Source: Rhizobium leguminosarum bv. viciae USDA 2370 (GTDB lineage Bacteria; Pseudomonadota; Alphaproteobacteria; Rhizobiales; Rhizobiaceae). Taken from it: a stretch of 64,000 bases of DNA. The notes beneath the pieces are model-generated. The model was given only the letters and a program-made list of their open reading frames with translations. It did not search any database and had not been told where the DNA came from. Below, in pieces: positions 9,808-29,516 of the stretch; position 1 is the stretch's first letter, and each line of letters begins with the position of its first letter. Position numbers and translations under genes: made by a program. Where the stretch lies: contig NZ_MRDL01000032.1 of the NCBI RefSeq assembly GCF_002008365.1, forward strand, positions 1 through 64,000, given 5' to 3'.

Positions 9808-10047
9808 TTACTTGCCCTGGGCGGAAATCACCGTCCAGCGCTTGTCCTTGGAAATCGGCGCGCATTCCTCGATGGATACGGTATCGCCGATCTTGTACTG
9901 GTTGTTCTCGTCGTGGGCCTTGTACTTCTTGGAACGACGAACGGTCTTCTGGAGCAGCGGGTGAGCGAAACGACGCTCGACACGAACCACTACCGTCTTC
10001 TCGTTCTTGTCGCCAACGACGACGCCCTGCAGGATGCGCTTCGGCAT
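9808..10047 (-). CDS. rpsQ: 30S ribosomal protein S17
   Basis: S17 is an early 16S-binding protein. The 79-residue OB-fold protein contains [20 protein letters not shown] and KYKAHDENN. It is the last gene of the S10 block, 12 bases after rpmC. Confidence 0.98.
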   Translation of the reverse strand: MPKRILQGVVVGDKNEKTVVVRVERRFAHPLLQKTVRRSKKYKAHDENNQYKIGDTVSIEECAPISKDKRWTVISAQGK

Positions 10048-10059
10048 ATTTTTCTTCCT

Positions 10060-10260
10060 TTAGGCCTTAACTTCTGCCGCCTTCTGGCGGGCAATGGTTT
10101 TCACGCGGGCGATATCCTTACGGACTTCGTTGATGCGCGAGGACTTTTCGAGCTGGCCGGTTGCCTTCTGAAAGCGCAGGTTGAACTGCTCTTTCTTCAG
10201 CTTGGCAAGCTCGTCCTTGAGTTGGTCAGCGCTGAACGCGCGAACGTCTGAGGCTTTCAT
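10060..10260 (-). CDS. rpmC: 50S ribosomal protein L29
   Basis: L29 sits at the exit tunnel rim, near the docking site for signal recognition particle and trigger factor. The 66-residue helical-hairpin protein includes [18 protein letters not shown], the family signature. Lies 12 bases after rplP. Confidence 0.98.
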   Translation of the reverse strand: MKASDVRAFSADQLKDELAKLKKEQFNLRFQKATGQLEKSSRINEVRKDIARVKTIARQKAAEVKA

Positions 10261-10272
10261 GAGCTCAATCCC

Positions 10273-10686
10273 TTACTCTGCAATGCGCTGAACGAAGCGC
10301 GTCTTGACCGAGAGCTTGGCAGAGCCGAGGCGAAGCGCCTCACGGGCGATTTCTTCGCTGACACCGTCGATCTCGAACATCATACGGCCGGGCTTGACCT
10401 TGCATGCCCAGTATTCAACGGAGCCCTTACCCTTACCCATACGGACTTCGGTCGGCTTTGCGGTTACCGGAACGTCCGGGAACACGCGGATCCATACACG
10501 GCCGGCGCGCTTCATATAACGCGTGATCGCGCGGCGGGCCGCTTCGATCTCGCGCGCGTTGACGCGGTTGGGTTCCTGTGCCTTCAGGCCGAATTCGCCG
10601 AATGCCAGGTCAGAACCGCCCTTGGCGACGCCCTTGATGCGGCCCTTGAACTGCTTGCGGTACTTGGTACGCTTTGGCTGCAACAT
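10273..10686 (-). CDS. rplP: 50S ribosomal protein L16
   Basis: L16 organises the A-site region of the large subunit. The 137-residue protein begins [16 protein letters not shown] and contains the [19 protein letters not shown] loop near the peptidyl-transferase centre. Lies 36 bases after rpsC and 12 before rpmC. Confidence 0.98.
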   Translation of the reverse strand: MLQPKRTKYRKQFKGRIKGVAKGGSDLAFGEFGLKAQEPNRVNAREIEAARRAITRYMKRAGRVWIRVFPDVPVTAKPTEVRMGKGKGSVEYWACKVKPGRMMFEIDGVSEEIAREALRLGSAKLSVKTRFVQRIAE

Positions 10687-10722
10687 TTTCTTATTCTCCG
10701 AACTTCTCTGCCACGCGCGCTA

Positions 10723-11453
<731 letters not shown>

Positions 11454-11454
<1 letters not shown>

Positions 11455-11843
11455 TATGCGGCCTCCTCTGCTGCCTGCACTTCACGAACGACGATCGTCA
11501 GGTGCGCGAAGGGCTTTTCAATGCGCGACGCACGACCGCGGCCACGAGCGTGGAAACGCTTCATGACGATCGACTTGCCCACATAGGCCTCGGCGACAAC
11601 CAGCGAGTCGACGTCGAGATCGTGGTTGTTCTCGGCGTTGGCGATCGCAGATTCGAGCGTCTTCTTGACGGCGCCTGCGATGCGCTTGCGGGAGAACTCC
11701 AGCTCAGCGAGTGCGCGCTCGACCTTCTTGCCGCGGATAGCCGCAGCAACCAGGTTGAGCTTCTGGGGGCTGACGCGGAGCGTGCGGGCGACTGCTTGCG
11801 CCTCGTTGTCCTTCAGCCGGCGTTCGGCTTTTGCCTTGCCCAT
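11454..11843 (-). CDS. rplV: 50S ribosomal protein L22
   Basis: L22 lines the exit tunnel; its beta-hairpin (around residues 80-100) reaches the constriction and is a known site of macrolide resistance mutations. The 129-residue sequence has [17 protein letters not shown] and ends with the hairpin/tail [19 protein letters not shown], apparently wild type. One-base overlap with rpsC; two bases after rpsS. Confidence 0.98.
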
Positions 11844-11845
11844 TG

Positions 11846-12124
11846 TTACTTCCTCTTCGCCTTCTTGTCCGCGCCGTGACCGTAGTAGGTGCGGGTCGGA
11901 GAGAATTCACCGAATTTGTGGCCGACCATGTCTTCATTGACGCTGACCGGGATATGCTTGCTGCCGTTGTAGACGCCGAAGGTGAGACCGACGAACTGCG
12001 GCAGGATCGTGGAGCGACGGCTCCAGATCTTGATCACTTCACTGCGACCGCCTTCACGAACCTTCTCAGCCTTCTTGAGAAGATAGCCGTCAACGAACGG
12101 ACCTTTCCATACTGAACGAGCCAT
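11846..12124 (-). CDS. rpsS: 30S ribosomal protein S19
   Basis: S19 forms a complex with S13 in the head of the small subunit. The 92-residue protein starts [20 protein letters not shown] and contains [19 protein letters not shown] and [14 protein letters not shown]. Lies 15 bases after rplB. Confidence 0.98.
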   Translation of the reverse strand: MARSVWKGPFVDGYLLKKAEKVREGGRSEVIKIWSRRSTILPQFVGLTFGVYNGSKHIPVSVNEDMVGHKFGEFSPTRTYYGHGADKKAKRK

Positions 12125-12139
12125 TGGAGACTTCCTCTC

Positions 12140-12976
12140 TTACTTCTTACGCTGATGACGCGAGCGCATGATCATCTTGTCGGTCGACTTGTTCGACCGG
12201 GTGCGCTTGCCCTTGGTCGGCTTGCCCCACGGTGTCACCGGATGGCGACCACCAGAGGTGCGGCCTTCACCACCGCCGTGCGGATGGTCGACCGGGTTCA
12301 TGACAACACCGCGGTTATGCGGACGCTTGCCGCGCCAAACGGTACGACCGGCCTTGCCGTCGTTGATGTTGGCGTGGTCAGGGTTGGAGACGGCGCCGAT
12401 CGAAGCAAGGCAGGAGCCATGAACGAGACGCTGTTCACCGGAGTTCAGGCGAAGGATCGCCATGCCCTGGTCGCGGCCGACGAGCTGTGCGTAGCCACCG
12501 GCGGAGCGAGCGATCTGACCACCCTTGCCCGGCTTCATTTCCACGTTGTGGATGATGGAGCCGACCGGGATGAACTGCAGCGGCATGGTGTTGCCGGGCT
12601 TGACGTCGACAGCCTTCTCGGAAGCGATAACCTTGTCACCGGCAGCCAGGCGCTGAGGAGCGAGGATATAAGCCTTTTCGCCGTCAGCATAGTTCACCAG
12701 CGCGATGAAAGCCGTGCGGTTCGGATCGTATTCGATACGCTCGACCGTGCCTTCGATGTCGAACTTGCGACGCTTGAAGTCGATCAGACGATAGGTGCGC
12801 TTGTGACCGCCGCCGATGAAGCGGGCAGTGATGCGACCGAGGTTGTTACGACCGCCGCTCTTGGTCAGACCTTCCGTCAACGCCTTGACCGGCTTGCCCT
12901 TGTAGAGGGCCGAGCGGTCGACGATGACCAGCTGGCGCTGGCTCGGGGTGATCGGATTGAATGTTTTCAATGCCAT
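12140..12976 (-). CDS. rplB: 50S ribosomal protein L2
   Basis: L2 is essential for subunit association and peptidyl transferase activity. The 278-residue protein begins [15 protein letters not shown], contains [15 protein letters not shown] and the C-terminal [14 protein letters not shown] loop with the functionally important histidine. Lies 11 bases after rplW. Confidence 0.99.
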   Translation of the reverse strand: MALKTFNPITPSQRQLVIVDRSALYKGKPVKALTEGLTKSGGRNNLGRITARFIGGGHKRTYRLIDFKRRKFDIEGTVERIEYDPNRTAFIALVNYADGEKAYILAPQRLAAGDKVIASEKAVDVKPGNTMPLQFIPVGSIIHNVEMKPGKGGQIARSAGGYAQLVGRDQGMAILRLNSGEQRLVHGSCLASIGAVSNPDHANINDGKAGRTVWRGKRPHNRGVVMNPVDHPHGGGEGRTSGGRHPVTPWGKPTKGKRTRSNKSTDKMIMRSRHQRKK

Positions 12977-12987
12977 TTTCTTATACC

Positions 12988-13281
12988 TCAGAGACCGGTG
13001 GAGACGTCGATCGTCTGGCCTTCAGCCAGCGTCACAACAGCCTTCTTCACGTCCTTCTGCTTGCCGACGAAACCGCGGAACCGCTTGGTCTTGCCCTTGC
13101 GCAGCAGAGTGTTGACAGCCGTGACCTTGACGCCGAACAGCGCCTCGACCGCAGCCTTGATTTCCGGCTTCGTCGCCTGCTTGGCGACATTGAAAACAAC
13201 CTGGTTGTTTTCGGATACCAGCGTGGATTTTTCGGTGATCGCCGGAGAGACGATCACATCGTAGTGGCGAAGATCGGTCAC
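12988..13281 (-). CDS. rplW: 50S ribosomal protein L23
   Basis: L23 is the trigger-factor and SRP docking protein at the exit tunnel. The 97-residue protein contains [20 protein letters not shown] and [13 protein letters not shown]. It starts with GTG, which overlaps the rplD stop codon as GTGA (13278-13281), a typical translational coupling junction. Confidence 0.98.
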   Translation of the reverse strand: MTDLRHYDVIVSPAITEKSTLVSENNQVVFNVAKQATKPEIKAAVEALFGVKVTAVNTLLRKGKTKRFRGFVGKQKDVKKAVVTLAEGQTIDVSTGL

Positions 13282-13898
13282 TTGAATCGCTCCTCTAGCG
13301 CTTCAACCGCAGCCTTGGAAAGCACGAGCTTGCCGCGGCGCACGATGTCGTAAACGTTGATGCCCTGGATCGGCAGAACATCGATGTTCGGGATGTTCTG
13401 AGCTGCGAGCTTGAAGTTGCCGTCAAGCTCTGCGCCGCCGATGAAGAGGGCGTTGGTCAGGCCGAGCGTCTCGAAAACGGACGCGAGAGCCTTGGTCTTG
13501 GCTTCGGTGGCAACCAGGTTGTCGATGACGATGACGTCATCGGCCTTGATCTTGGCCGAAAGGGCGTGGCGAAGGCCGAGTGCACGAACCTTCTTCGGAA
13601 GATCGTGCTCGTGGCTGCGGACGACCGGGCCGTGGGCCTTGCCGCCGCCGCGGAACTGCGGAGCGCGAGCCGAATGGTGGCGGGCGCGGCCCGTACCCTT
13701 CTGCTTGTACATCTTGGCGCCGGTGCGCGAAACTTCAGCGCGGCCCTTAGCCTTATGCGTGCCCTGCTGCTTCTTGGCAAGCTGCCAGCGAATGACGCGG
13801 GCGAGAATGTCTTCACGGGGCTCGAGGCCGAAAATCGCGTCCGAAAGGGAAACCTTCCCGGCGTCTTTTCCCTCGAGGGTCTTGACGTTGAATTCCAT
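13278..13898 (-). CDS. rplD: 50S ribosomal protein L4
   Basis: L4 lines the exit tunnel and in E. coli is the autoregulator of the S10 operon. The start at 13898 gives [14 protein letters not shown] and 206 residues; the frame is open 27 codons upstream into rplC and is rejected. The extended tunnel loop [19 protein letters not shown] is conserved. Autoregulation in alphaproteobacteria is not established and no S10-leader-like structure was recognised. Confidence 0.98.
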   Translation of the reverse strand: MEFNVKTLEGKDAGKVSLSDAIFGLEPREDILARVIRWQLAKKQQGTHKAKGRAEVSRTGAKMYKQKGTGRARHHSARAPQFRGGGKAHGPVVRSHEHDLPKKVRALGLRHALSAKIKADDVIVIDNLVATEAKTKALASVFETLGLTNALFIGGAELDGNFKLAAQNIPNIDVLPIQGINVYDIVRRGKLVLSKAAVEALEERFK

Positions 13899-13911
13899 TG
13901 ATCTGGCTCCC

Positions 13912-14553
13912 TTACTTCGCGGCCGACTTGACGGCGTCGCGCACGATGATCCAAGCACCCTTGGAACCAGGAACAGCACCCTTGATCAGGATCAGACCAC
14001 GATCTTCGTCGGTCGAAACCACTTCCAGGTTCTGCGTCGTGACGCGCGTCTGGCCCATGTGACCAGCCATCTTCTTGTTCTTGAAAACCTTGCCCGGATC
14101 CTGACGCGAGCCGGTCGAACCGTGCGAGCGGTGAGACACCGACACACCGTGCGTGGCACGCAGACCGCCGAAACCGTGACGCTTCATGGCGCCGGCAAAA
14201 CCCTTACCGATCGTCGTGCCCGTCACGTCGACGAGCTGACCGGCTGCAAAGTGACCCGCCTTGATCTCAGTGCCGATCTCGAGCAGCTGATCTTCCGATA
14301 CGCGGAATTCAGTGAGCTTGGCCTTCGGCTCGACGTTGGCAATGGCAAAGTTGCCACGCATCGCCTTCGACGTGTTCTTCACCTTCGCCTGGCCGGCACC
14401 GAGCTGAACTGCGGTATAGCCATTCTTTTCGACAGTGCGCGTGGCTACGACCTGGCAGCCTTCCATACGCAGTACCGTTACCGGGACATGCTCGCCGGCG
14501 TCGTTATAGACGCGGGTCATTCCCACCTTCTGTGCAATCACACCTGAACGCAT
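13912..14553 (-). CDS. rplC: 50S ribosomal protein L3
   Basis: L3 reaches the peptidyl-transferase centre. I start at 14553 ([18 protein letters not shown], 213 residues) because AGAAGGA lies at good distance, whereas a GTG six codons upstream overlaps that site. The loop [20 protein letters not shown] contains the conserved glutamine that PrmB methylates in E. coli. Lies 39 bases after rpsJ. Confidence 0.98.
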   Translation of the reverse strand: MRSGVIAQKVGMTRVYNDAGEHVPVTVLRMEGCQVVATRTVEKNGYTAVQLGAGQAKVKNTSKAMRGNFAIANVEPKAKLTEFRVSEDQLLEIGTEIKAGHFAAGQLVDVTGTTIGKGFAGAMKRHGFGGLRATHGVSVSHRSHGSTGSRQDPGKVFKNKKMAGHMGQTRVTTQNLEVVSTDEDRGLILIKGAVPGSKGAWIIVRDAVKSAAK

Positions 14554-14592
14554 CGGTTCAATCCTTCTCACTCAGCCCGAAGACCCGAGGTC

Positions 14593-14901
14593 TCAGAGCT
14601 TGATCTCAACATCGACACCGGCGGCGAGATCGAGCTTCATCAGCGCGTCTACCGTCTGCGGGGTCGGGTCAACGATATCGAGAAGGCGCTTATGCGTGCG
14701 CATCTCGAACTGTTCGCGGCTCTTCTTGTCGATGTGCGGGGACCGGTTGACCGTAAACTTCTCGATGCGGGTCGGAAGCGGAACGGGGCCCCGGACGCTT
14801 GCACCGGTGCGCTTAGCCGTCGATACGATCTCGCGCGTGGAGGCATCGAGAATCCGGTGATCGAACGCCTTCAGGCGGATGCGGATATTCTGGCCGTTCA
14901 T
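14593..14901 (-). CDS. rpsJ: 30S ribosomal protein S10
   Basis: S10 is both a ribosomal protein of the head and, as NusE, a subunit of antitermination complexes with NusB and NusG. The 102-residue protein begins [19 protein letters not shown] and has [19 protein letters not shown] and [10 protein letters not shown]. First gene of the S10 block; 154 bases separate it from tuf1. Confidence 0.98.
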   Translation of the reverse strand: MNGQNIRIRLKAFDHRILDASTREIVSTAKRTGASVRGPVPLPTRIEKFTVNRSPHIDKKSREQFEMRTHKRLLDIVDPTPQTVDALMKLDLAAGVDVEIKL

Positions 14902-14998
14902 TCGACTTTATCCTTGTGTCTGTTATCCGCGTGTCACCACTTAGGGACACGACTTACCTTCAGTTACGTTAGCGGGCCACCGGTTTCAAAGATCGAGA

Positions 14999-15020
14999 GG
15001 GACACCGAGATCGGCGTCCC
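14999..15020 (-). terminator. Hairpin between tuf1 and rpsJ
   Basis: On the minus strand AGGGACGCCG pairs with CGGTGTCCCT (one G-U pair) around a 4-base loop, followed by CTCGATCTTTG. It starts 36 bases past the tuf1 stop codon. The tail is only weakly U-rich, so partial termination or 3'-end protection of the str transcript is possible. Downstream, TTGAAA-N17-TAACTG is a weak promoter candidate for the S10 block. Confidence 0.4.
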
Positions 15021-15055
15021 TATCCTTTCCTTGGGCCTGGTGGCCCAGCCGCCAA

Positions 15056-16231
<1,176 letters not shown>

Positions 16232-16299
16232 TTTCGGGTCTCCATTTTGCTAGTCCCCGAAGGGATCTAATTCTTGTTATCGGTCAATTGGTATTCCGG

Positions 16300-18399
<2,100 letters not shown>

Positions 18400-18428
18400 T
18401 GTGGACTGCCTTTCGATACCGTTCGGAA

Positions 18429-18911
<483 letters not shown>

Positions 18912-18976
18912 TCAACCGTTAAGGCGCTTCATGACGCGGAGGACCTCGCGCAGCGCCGGATTATTCAAAAGCCGAA

Positions 18977-19348
18977 TTACTTCGGACGCTTCGCGCCGTA
19001 CTTGGAGCGGCGCTGCTTGCGGTTCTTGACACCCTGGGTATCGAGAACGCCGCGGATGATGTGATAACGGACACCCGGAAGGTCCTTAACGCGGCCGCCA
19101 CGGATCATGACGACGGAGTGTTCCTGAAGGTTGTGACCTTCGCCGGGGATGTAACCAATGACTTCGAAGCCGTTGGTCAGGCGGATCTTTGCGACCTTAC
19201 GCAGAGCCGAGTTCGGCTTCTTCGGCGTCGTCGTGTAGACGCGCGTGCAAACGCCGCGCTTCTGCGGGTTCTCCTGGAGTGCGGGAACCTTGTTACGCTT
19301 TACGTTCGCCTGGCGAGGCTTGCGGATCAGCTGGTTTACGGTAGGCAT
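18977..19348 (-). CDS. rpsL: 30S ribosomal protein S12
   Basis: S12 sits at the decoding centre. The 123-residue protein begins [12 protein letters not shown] and has [20 protein letters not shown] and [17 protein letters not shown]. Lys43 and Lys88, the classical streptomycin-resistance positions, are both wild type, so the strain should be sensitive at this locus. First gene of the str block, with a likely promoter at 19611-19639 and a leader of about 255 bases. Confidence 0.99.
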   Translation of the reverse strand: MPTVNQLIRKPRQANVKRNKVPALQENPQKRGVCTRVYTTTPKKPNSALRKVAKIRLTNGFEVIGYIPGEGHNLQEHSVVMIRGGRVKDLPGVRYHIIRGVLDTQGVKNRKQRRSKYGAKRPK

Positions 19349-19610
19349 TCAACCATCCCTTACGTTTTATCTCAGTACCCTTGCGGGCTTGAACTCGCGC
19401 CGTCTCCGGCAGTGACGCACTCTCCGTCAATGCGCAAAATATGGCCCGATCCGCTTCCGCAGATGGACCACAAGGAGCAGAGGACGCATAAAACATGCGT
19501 CGTGCGTGCAGCATCATGACTTCAACGTGCGTTTAGAACCTTGTTTGAGGTGAACTTCAGGGCGCGTCGCCCCGAACAGCCAAGCCTCACATGGGATCTG
19601 ATGGCCGGGG
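19349..19610 (-). other. Leader region of the str block
   Basis: These 262 bases precede rpsL and follow the predicted promoter. They contain a small hairpin (GACGCAT/ATGCGTC, 19483-19501). No protein-coding frame is supported. The length suggests a regulated 5' leader, but no known riboswitch or protein-binding motif was recognised. Confidence 0.4.
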
Positions 19611-19639
19611 TACTACTGGTTTCCACCCGTCTCGTCAAG
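19611..19639 (-). promoter_or_regulatory. Predicted promoter of the str block
   Basis: On the minus strand CTTGAC (19639-19634) is separated by exactly 17 bases from GTAGTA (19616-19611). The -35 box is a perfect match to the rhizobial housekeeping sigma consensus; the -10 box is weaker. It lies about 265 bases upstream of rpsL in the gap between the divergent rpsL and the 97-codon gene. Confidence 0.6.
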
Positions 19640-19843
19640 GCCGGTTAAGAAATAAACTCGCCGTATCGCCTTGATATGGCGGCCCAACGCCCTGTTTCAT
19701 CCTTCTAGACGAATTCACGGCTATGCACCAAGATAAAAACTTGGGCATTGCAGCAAAAACAGCTAAGGAATCAGCAATTGCGGCGTTCGGCCCTCACAGC
19801 AGGATTCGAGCGACCGAATCGTCAAAGAGCCGAAGGACAGGCG

Positions 19844-20137
19844 ATGATCACGACACCTGATAACGACAATAATTTCGACGGCCCGATGATCTTCATCATT
19901 ATCGGCAAGGGCTACGAGTCCGACGCCGGCGAAGGCATCGACCTGCACATCATGCTGAAGGCGCCTGACGACGACACCGCCGTACGCGAGGCCTTGAACG
20001 CCCTTGCCGAGGAAGGCTTCATCGAGGCCGATCTCGACCAGATCGGCATGCTGACCGAGGTCCCGGCCGAAGAGCCGCACGCCTCTGCCTATCAGGGCGC
20101 CGTCGAAGGCGAAGTCGCGATCATCCGGTTCAACTGA
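19844..20137 (+). CDS. Conserved small acidic hypothetical protein
   Basis: A 97-residue protein starting at the ATG at 19844, chosen because AAGGACAG lies just upstream; the frame is open 32 codons further with poor sequence. It is strongly acidic, begins MITTPDNDNNFDGPMIFIII and ends with a beta-type VEGEVAIIRFN. I do not recognise the family and assign no function. It is the only plus-strand gene within the ribosomal cluster, placed between rpoC and rpsL, and shares a bidirectional terminator with rpoC. Confidence 0.8.
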   Translation: MITTPDNDNNFDGPMIFIIIGKGYESDAGEGIDLHIMLKAPDDDTAVREALNALAEEGFIEADLDQIGMLTEVPAEEPHASAYQGAVEGEVAIIRFN

Positions 20138-20220
20138 AAGGAGCCGCCGCTGACGCTGTCAAGGCAGCCTAAGCGAAGCAGCGCCTCCCTCCCCGCCAGA
20201 CCAGTCAGAGCAAATAAAAC

Positions 20221-20252
20221 AAAAACCGCCCGGATCGCTCCGGGCGGTTTTT
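20221..20252. terminator. Bidirectional terminator between the 97-residue gene and rpoC
   Basis: A perfect 14-bp stem, AAAAACCGCCCGGA with its complement, around TCGC. The A and T runs at the two ends let it terminate both the plus-strand hypothetical gene and the minus-strand rpoBC transcript. Confidence 0.93.
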
Positions 20253-20276
20253 CAATTCGTCGACTTCAGCCGCGGA

Positions 20277-24485
<4,209 letters not shown>

Positions 24486-24675
24486 GCCTGTCTCCTTCAT
24501 GGGCTAAAGCGCCCTTAAAATGCGATGGTCGGCGGCAAATTCCCGGGAGCCGCCTCCCTCGCTTAAACGAGAATAACCGCGAGATGCGGCGAAACTTCCC
24601 TTCCGGGCCGACACGGATACGGCGCCCGGCGGGACCGGCGTGCGCCGCATTGGCAGCGCACGCCCTATCAAGTGC

Positions 24676-27600
24676 TTACTCGGCCGCGTCGGGCAGCTGA
24701 GCTGCCTGCGCCTCGTCAAGCTTTGTGTTCTCGAGCTCGACGCTGAGGCCTAGCGAGCGCATTTCCTTGACGAGAACGTTGAAGCTTTCCGGAATACCGG
24801 CTTCGAACGTGTCGTCTCCGCGAACAATGGCTTCGTAGACCTTGGTGCGGCCGGCGACGTCGTCCGACTTCACCGTTAGCATTTCCTGCAGCGTGTAGGC
24901 CGCGCCGTATGCTTCGAGCGCCCAGACCTCCATTTCGCCGAAGCGCTGACCGCCGAACTGCGCCTTGCCACCCAGCGGCTGCTGGGTCACGAGCGAGTAA
25001 GGACCGATCGAACGAGCATGGATCTTATCGTCGACCAGGTGGTTGAGCTTCAGCATGTAGATGTAGCCCACGGTCACCTGGCGGTCGAACTGCTCGCCGG
25101 TACGGCCGTCATAGAGCGTCGACTGACCGGTATCCTTGAGACCTGCCAGACGCAACATGTCGTTGACGTCGGCTTCGTTCGCACCGTCGAAAACAGGCGT
25201 CGCAATCGAAACGCCACGCTTCCACTGGTCGGCGAGACGCAGAACCGAATCATCGTCGAACTCATGGACCTGTTCGGCCTTCGGGCCGGTACCGACGACA
25301 TCGCCGATGGTCTTGCGCAGCGGCTCAATGTTGCCATTGGCCTTGTATGCATCGATCAGTTCGCCGATCTGGCGACCCATGCCGGCGCAAGCCCAACCCA
25401 GATGGGTTTCGAGGATCTGGCCGACGTTCATGCGCGAAGGCACGCCGAGCGGGTTCAGAACGACGTCGACATGCGTGCCGTCTTCGAGGAACGGCATGTC
25501 TTCCACTGGCACAATGCGCGAGACGACGCCCTTGTTCCCGTGGCGGCCGGCCATCTTGTCGCCCGGCTGGATCTTGCGCTTTACGGCGACGAAGACCTTG
25601 ACCATCTTCATGACGCCAGGAGGCATTTCATCGCCGCGCTGGACCTTTTCGACCTTGTCCATGAAGCGCTGTTCAAGGCGCGACTTGGATTCGTCGTACT
25701 GACCACGGAGCGCTTCGAGCTCGCTCTGGACCTTTTCGTCTTCGACCGCGAACATCCACCACTGCGAGCGGGGATATTCGGAGACGACGGCGTTCGAAAG
25801 CTCGCTGCCCTTCTTGAAGCCCTTCGGGCCGGCAATGGAAGCCTGGCCGCGCAGCATCTCGATCAGACGGCCGTAGACGTTACGGTCGAGGATCGCCTGC
25901 TCGTCGTCACGGTCCTTTGCCAGACGCTCGATTTCTTCGCGCTCGATCGCCATCGCGCGCTCGTCTTTTTCAACGCCGTGGCGGTTGAAGACGCGAACTT
26001 CGACGATCGTGCCGTAAGTGCCGGGCGGCATGCGCATGGAGGTGTCGCGCACGTCGGAGGCCTTTTCGCCGAAGATGGCGCGCAGAAGCTTTTCTTCCGG
26101 CGTCATCGGGCTTTCGCCCTTCGGTGTGATCTTGCCGACGAGGATATCGCCCGGCTGAACTTCAGCGCCGATATAGACGATGCCGGCTTCGTCGAGGTTC
26201 TTCAGCGCTTCTTCCGAAACGTTCGGAATATCGCGGGTGATTTCCTCAGGACCAAGCTTGGTGTCGCGCGCCATCACTTCGAATTCCTCGATGTGAATGG
26301 AGGTGAACACGTCGTCGGCAACGATACGCTCGGAGAGCAGGATCGAGTCTTCGTAGTTGTAGCCGTTCCAAGGCATGAACGCGACGAGCGCGTTGCGGCC
26401 GAGCGCCAGGTCGCCGAGATCGGTCGACGGGCCGTCGGCGAGGATGTCGCCGCGGTTGACCTCGTCACCGACGGTGACCAGCGGGCGCTGGTTGACGCAG
26501 GTGTTCTGGTTCGAACGCTGGAACTTCTGCAGGCGGTAGATATCGACGCCGGATTTGCCGGCTTCGAGGTCTTCCGTGGCGCGGATAACGATACGCGTCG
26601 CGTCGACCTGGTCGACCACGCCGCCGCGGCGGGCGCCGATGGCGGCACCGGAGTCACGGGCGACGACCGGTTCCATGCCGGTACCGACGAACGGAGCTTC
26701 GGCACGCAGCAGCGGCACTGCCTGACGCTGCATGTTCGAGCCCATGAGCGCGCGGTTGGCGTCGTCGTTTTCCAGGAACGGGATGAGCGCGGCCGCGACC
26801 GAAACGACCTGCTTCGGCGAGACGTCCATCAGGTTCATGCTGTCGCGCGGGGCGAGCATAACTTCACCGGCATGACGGCAGACGACGAATTCATCGACGA
26901 AGGAACCGTCAGCGTTCATCTCGGCGTTGGCCTGTGCGACGTAGTACTTCGCCTCTTCCATGGCGGAGAGGTAGAGCACGTCGTTCGTCACCTTGCCGTC
27001 GACGATGCGGCGGTACGGGCTTTCGATGAAGCCGTACTTGTTGACGCGGGCAAAGGTCGCAAGCGAGTTGATGAGACCGATGTTCGGGCCTTCCGGCGTT
27101 TCAATCGGGCAGATGCGGCCATAGTGGGTCGGATGCACGTCGCGGACTTCGAAACCGGCACGCTCACGGGTCAGACCGCCCGGGCCAAGAGCCGAAAGAC
27201 GGCGCTTGTGGGTGATTTCCGAGAGCGGGTTGACCTGGTCCATGAACTGCGAGAGCTGCGAGGAACCGAAGAATTCGCGAACGGCAGCGGCGGCCGGCTT
27301 GGCGTTGATCAGGTCCTGCGGCATGACCGTGTCGATCTCGATCGAGGACATGCGTTCCTTGATCGCGCGCTCCATGCGCAGCAGGCCGAGACGGTACTGG
27401 TTTTCCATCAGCTCGCCGACCGAACGGACGCGGCGGTTGCCGAGGTTGTCGATGTCGTCGATCTCGCCCTTGCCATCGCGCAGTTCGACCAACATCCGGA
27501 CCACGGCCAGGATGTCGTCCTTGCGCAGGATGCGGACGGTGTCTTCGACGGTCAGGTCGAGGCGCATGTTCATCTTGACGCGGCCGACGGCGGAGAGGTC

Positions 27601-28815
27601 GTAACGCTCCGCATCGAAGAACAGCGAGTTGAACATGGCTTCGGCCGATTCCATGGTCGGCGGCTCACCCGGACGCATGACGCGATAGATGTCGAACAGA
27701 GCGTCCTGACGGTTCTCGTTCTTGTCAGCTGTCAGCGTGTTGCGGATATAGGCGCCGACATTGATGTGATCGATGCCGAGAACCGGGATCTCGTCGAAAC
27801 CATTCGCCAGGATGACGCCAAGCGTCTTCTCGTCGATTTCGTCGCCGGCCTCGAGGTAGATCTCACCCGTGGAGTAGTTGACGATGTCGCCGGCAAGGTA
27901 ATTGCCGTAAAGATCGTCGTCGGCGGCCTTGAGTGCCTTCAGGCCCTTGTCGGAAAGCTGGCGCAGCAGGCGCGGGGTCAGCTTCTTGCCGGCTTCCACG
28001 ACGACTTCGCCGGTATCGGCGTCGACCATCTCGGTGATCGCCTTGGCACCCTTCAGCGTTTCCGGCTTGAAGGGAATGCGCCAGCCTTCGCCGTCGCGCT
28101 TGTAGAGCGACTTCGTGTAAAAGGTGTCGAGGATTTCCTCGCCGTCCATGCCGAGCGCCATCAGCAGCGACGTCACGGGGATCTTGCGGCGGCGGTCGAT
28201 ACGGGCGTAGACGATGTCCTTGGCGTCGAATTCGATATCGAGCCAGGAACCGCGATAGGGGATGACGCGCGCAGCAAAGAGCAGCTTGCCGGAAGAATGG
28301 CTCTTGCCCTTGTCATGGTCGAAGAAGACGCCCGGCGAACGGTGCATCTGGGAAACGATCACGCGCTCGGTGCCGTTGACGATAAACGTGCCGTTGTTGG
28401 TCATGAGCGGCATGTCGCCCATGTAGACGGACTGTTCCTTGATGTCCTTGATCGACTTCGCGCCGGTATCCTCGTCGATATCGAACACGATGAGGCGCAG
28501 CGTCACCTTCAGCGGCGCGGCATAGGTCAGGTCGCGCTGACGGCATTCGTCAACGTCGAACTTCGGCGGTTCGAACTCGTAGGACACGAATTCCAGCATC
28601 GATGCACCGGAGAAATCGGTGATCGGGAAAACCGACTTGAAAACGGCCTGAAGACCTTCGTCGGGTCGGCCGCCCTTCGGCTCTTCAACCATTAGAAACT
28701 GGTCGTAGGACGCCTTCTGAACCTCGATGAGGTTCGGCATTTCTGCGACTTCGGGGATCTTACCAAAAAACTTGCGTACGCGCCTGCGACCATTGAACGA
28801 AAGGGTCTGAGCCAT
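24676..28815 (-). CDS. rpoB: DNA-directed RNA polymerase subunit beta
   Basis: The 1379-residue beta subunit. Start at 28815 ([18 protein letters not shown]) is supported by GAAGGAG; the frame is open 12 codons upstream. The rifampicin region (about residues 510-545) reads [20 protein letters not shown] with the main resistance positions (Asp of FMD, His of THK, Ser of LSALG) unmutated; Val replaces the Asn found in E. coli. The gap to rplL holds two strong hairpins. Confidence 0.99.
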   Translation of the reverse strand: MAQTLSFNGRRRVRKFFGKIPEVAEMPNLIEVQKASYDQFLMVEEPKGGRPDEGLQAVFKSVFPITDFSGASMLEFVSYEFEPPKFDVDECRQRDLTYAAPLKVTLRLIVFDIDEDTGAKSIKDIKEQSVYMGDMPLMTNNGTFIVNGTERVIVSQMHRSPGVFFDHDKGKSHSSGKLLFAARVIPYRGSWLDIEFDAKDIVYARIDRRRKIPVTSLLMALGMDGEEILDTFYTKSLYKRDGEGWRIPFKPETLKGAKAITEMVDADTGEVVVEAGKKLTPRLLRQLSDKGLKALKAADDDLYGNYLAGDIVNYSTGEIYLEAGDEIDEKTLGVILANGFDEIPVLGIDHINVGAYIRNTLTADKNENRQDALFDIYRVMRPGEPPTMESAEAMFNSLFFDAERYDLSAVGRVKMNMRLDLTVEDTVRILRKDDILAVVRMLVELRDGKGEIDDIDNLGNRRVRSVGELMENQYRLGLLRMERAIKERMSSIEIDTVMPQDLINAKPAAAAVREFFGSSQLSQFMDQVNPLSEITHKRRLSALGPGGLTRERAGFEVRDVHPTHYGRICPIETPEGPNIGLINSLATFARVNKYGFIESPYRRIVDGKVTNDVLYLSAMEEAKYYVAQANAEMNADGSFVDEFVVCRHAGEVMLAPRDSMNLMDVSPKQVVSVAAALIPFLENDDANRALMGSNMQRQAVPLLRAEAPFVGTGMEPVVARDSGAAIGARRGGVVDQVDATRIVIRATEDLEAGKSGVDIYRLQKFQRSNQNTCVNQRPLVTVGDEVNRGDILADGPSTDLGDLALGRNALVAFMPWNGYNYEDSILLSERIVADDVFTSIHIEEFEVMARDTKLGPEEITRDIPNVSEEALKNLDEAGIVYIGAEVQPGDILVGKITPKGESPMTPEEKLLRAIFGEKASDVRDTSMRMPPGTYGTIVEVRVFNRHGVEKDERAMAIEREEIERLAKDRDDEQAILDRNVYGRLIEMLRGQASIAGPKGFKKGSELSNAVVSEYPRSQWWMFAVEDEKVQSELEALRGQYDESKSRLEQRFMDKVEKVQRGDEMPPGVMKMVKVFVAVKRKIQPGDKMAGRHGNKGVVSRIVPVEDMPFLEDGTHVDVVLNPLGVPSRMNVGQILETHLGWACAGMGRQIGELIDAYKANGNIEPLRKTIGDVVGTGPKAEQVHEFDDDSVLRLADQWKRGVSIATPVFDGANEADVNDMLRLAGLKDTGQSTLYDGRTGEQFDRQVTVGYIYMLKLNHLVDDKIHARSIGPYSLVTQQPLGGKAQFGGQRFGEMEVWALEAYGAAYTLQEMLTVKSDDVAGRTKVYEAIVRGDDTFEAGIPESFNVLVKEMRSLGLSVELENTKLDEAQAAQLPDAAE

Positions 28816-28978
28816 CGTCGCTCCTTCAAAATCTTGCACCCGGGCCTGCAACGGACGGGAACCGATGGCCAGTCGATCCCGTCAATCAATGAGTAGTTCA
28901 ATCTCGTCCGACTCCAGAAAACGCTCAGCTCGGATTGCTGTGCTGCCCTCGGTGCGAGACCATCCTTTTGAAGAACCC

Positions 28979-29016
28979 ATTACCCAAAAGCCGTTTCGAC
29001 GCGGCTTTTGGGTAAT
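28979..29016 (-). promoter_or_regulatory. 15-bp perfect hairpin in the rplL-rpoB gap
   Basis: ATTACCCAAAAGCCG (28979-28993) pairs perfectly with its complement (29002-29016) around an 8-base loop. There is no T run after it on the minus strand, so it looks more like an RNase III-type processing site than a terminator. E. coli has an RNase III site in the same intercistronic space; equivalence here is inference. Confidence 0.55.
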
Positions 29017-29037
29017 TCGTTCAGAAAAACGGCAAAT

Positions 29038-29063
29038 GGGAGGCAGTAGAAATACTGCCTCCC
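29038..29063 (-). terminator. Attenuator-like hairpin just after rplL
   Basis: An 11-bp perfect stem GGGAGGCAGTA/TACTGCCTCCC with a 4-base loop starts 15 bases past the rplL stop codon. On the minus strand it is followed by ATTTGCCGTTTTTC. A partial terminator here would reduce rpoBC expression relative to L7/L12, as known in E. coli. Confidence 0.55.
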
Positions 29064-29077
29064 AAAGCAGTTCAAGA

Positions 29078-29458
<381 letters not shown>

Positions 29459-29516
29459 TTTACTAGTTCCTTTTGTTCGGTTCGAACCGGTTGATTATAA
29501 ACAGCGAAAAACCGCC

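Noticed and set aside
19670..19698. CTTGAT-N17-TGTTTC as a promoter of the 97-residue gene
   Set aside because: The -10 box is too poor to call; the gene certainly needs a promoter nearby but this one is not supported.
25018..28695. 1225-codon open frame on the plus strand opposite rpoB
   Set aside because: Antisense shadow of a GC-rich gene with strong codon bias; its protein is low-complexity Asp/Val/Arg-rich and rpoB is unmistakable on the other strand.
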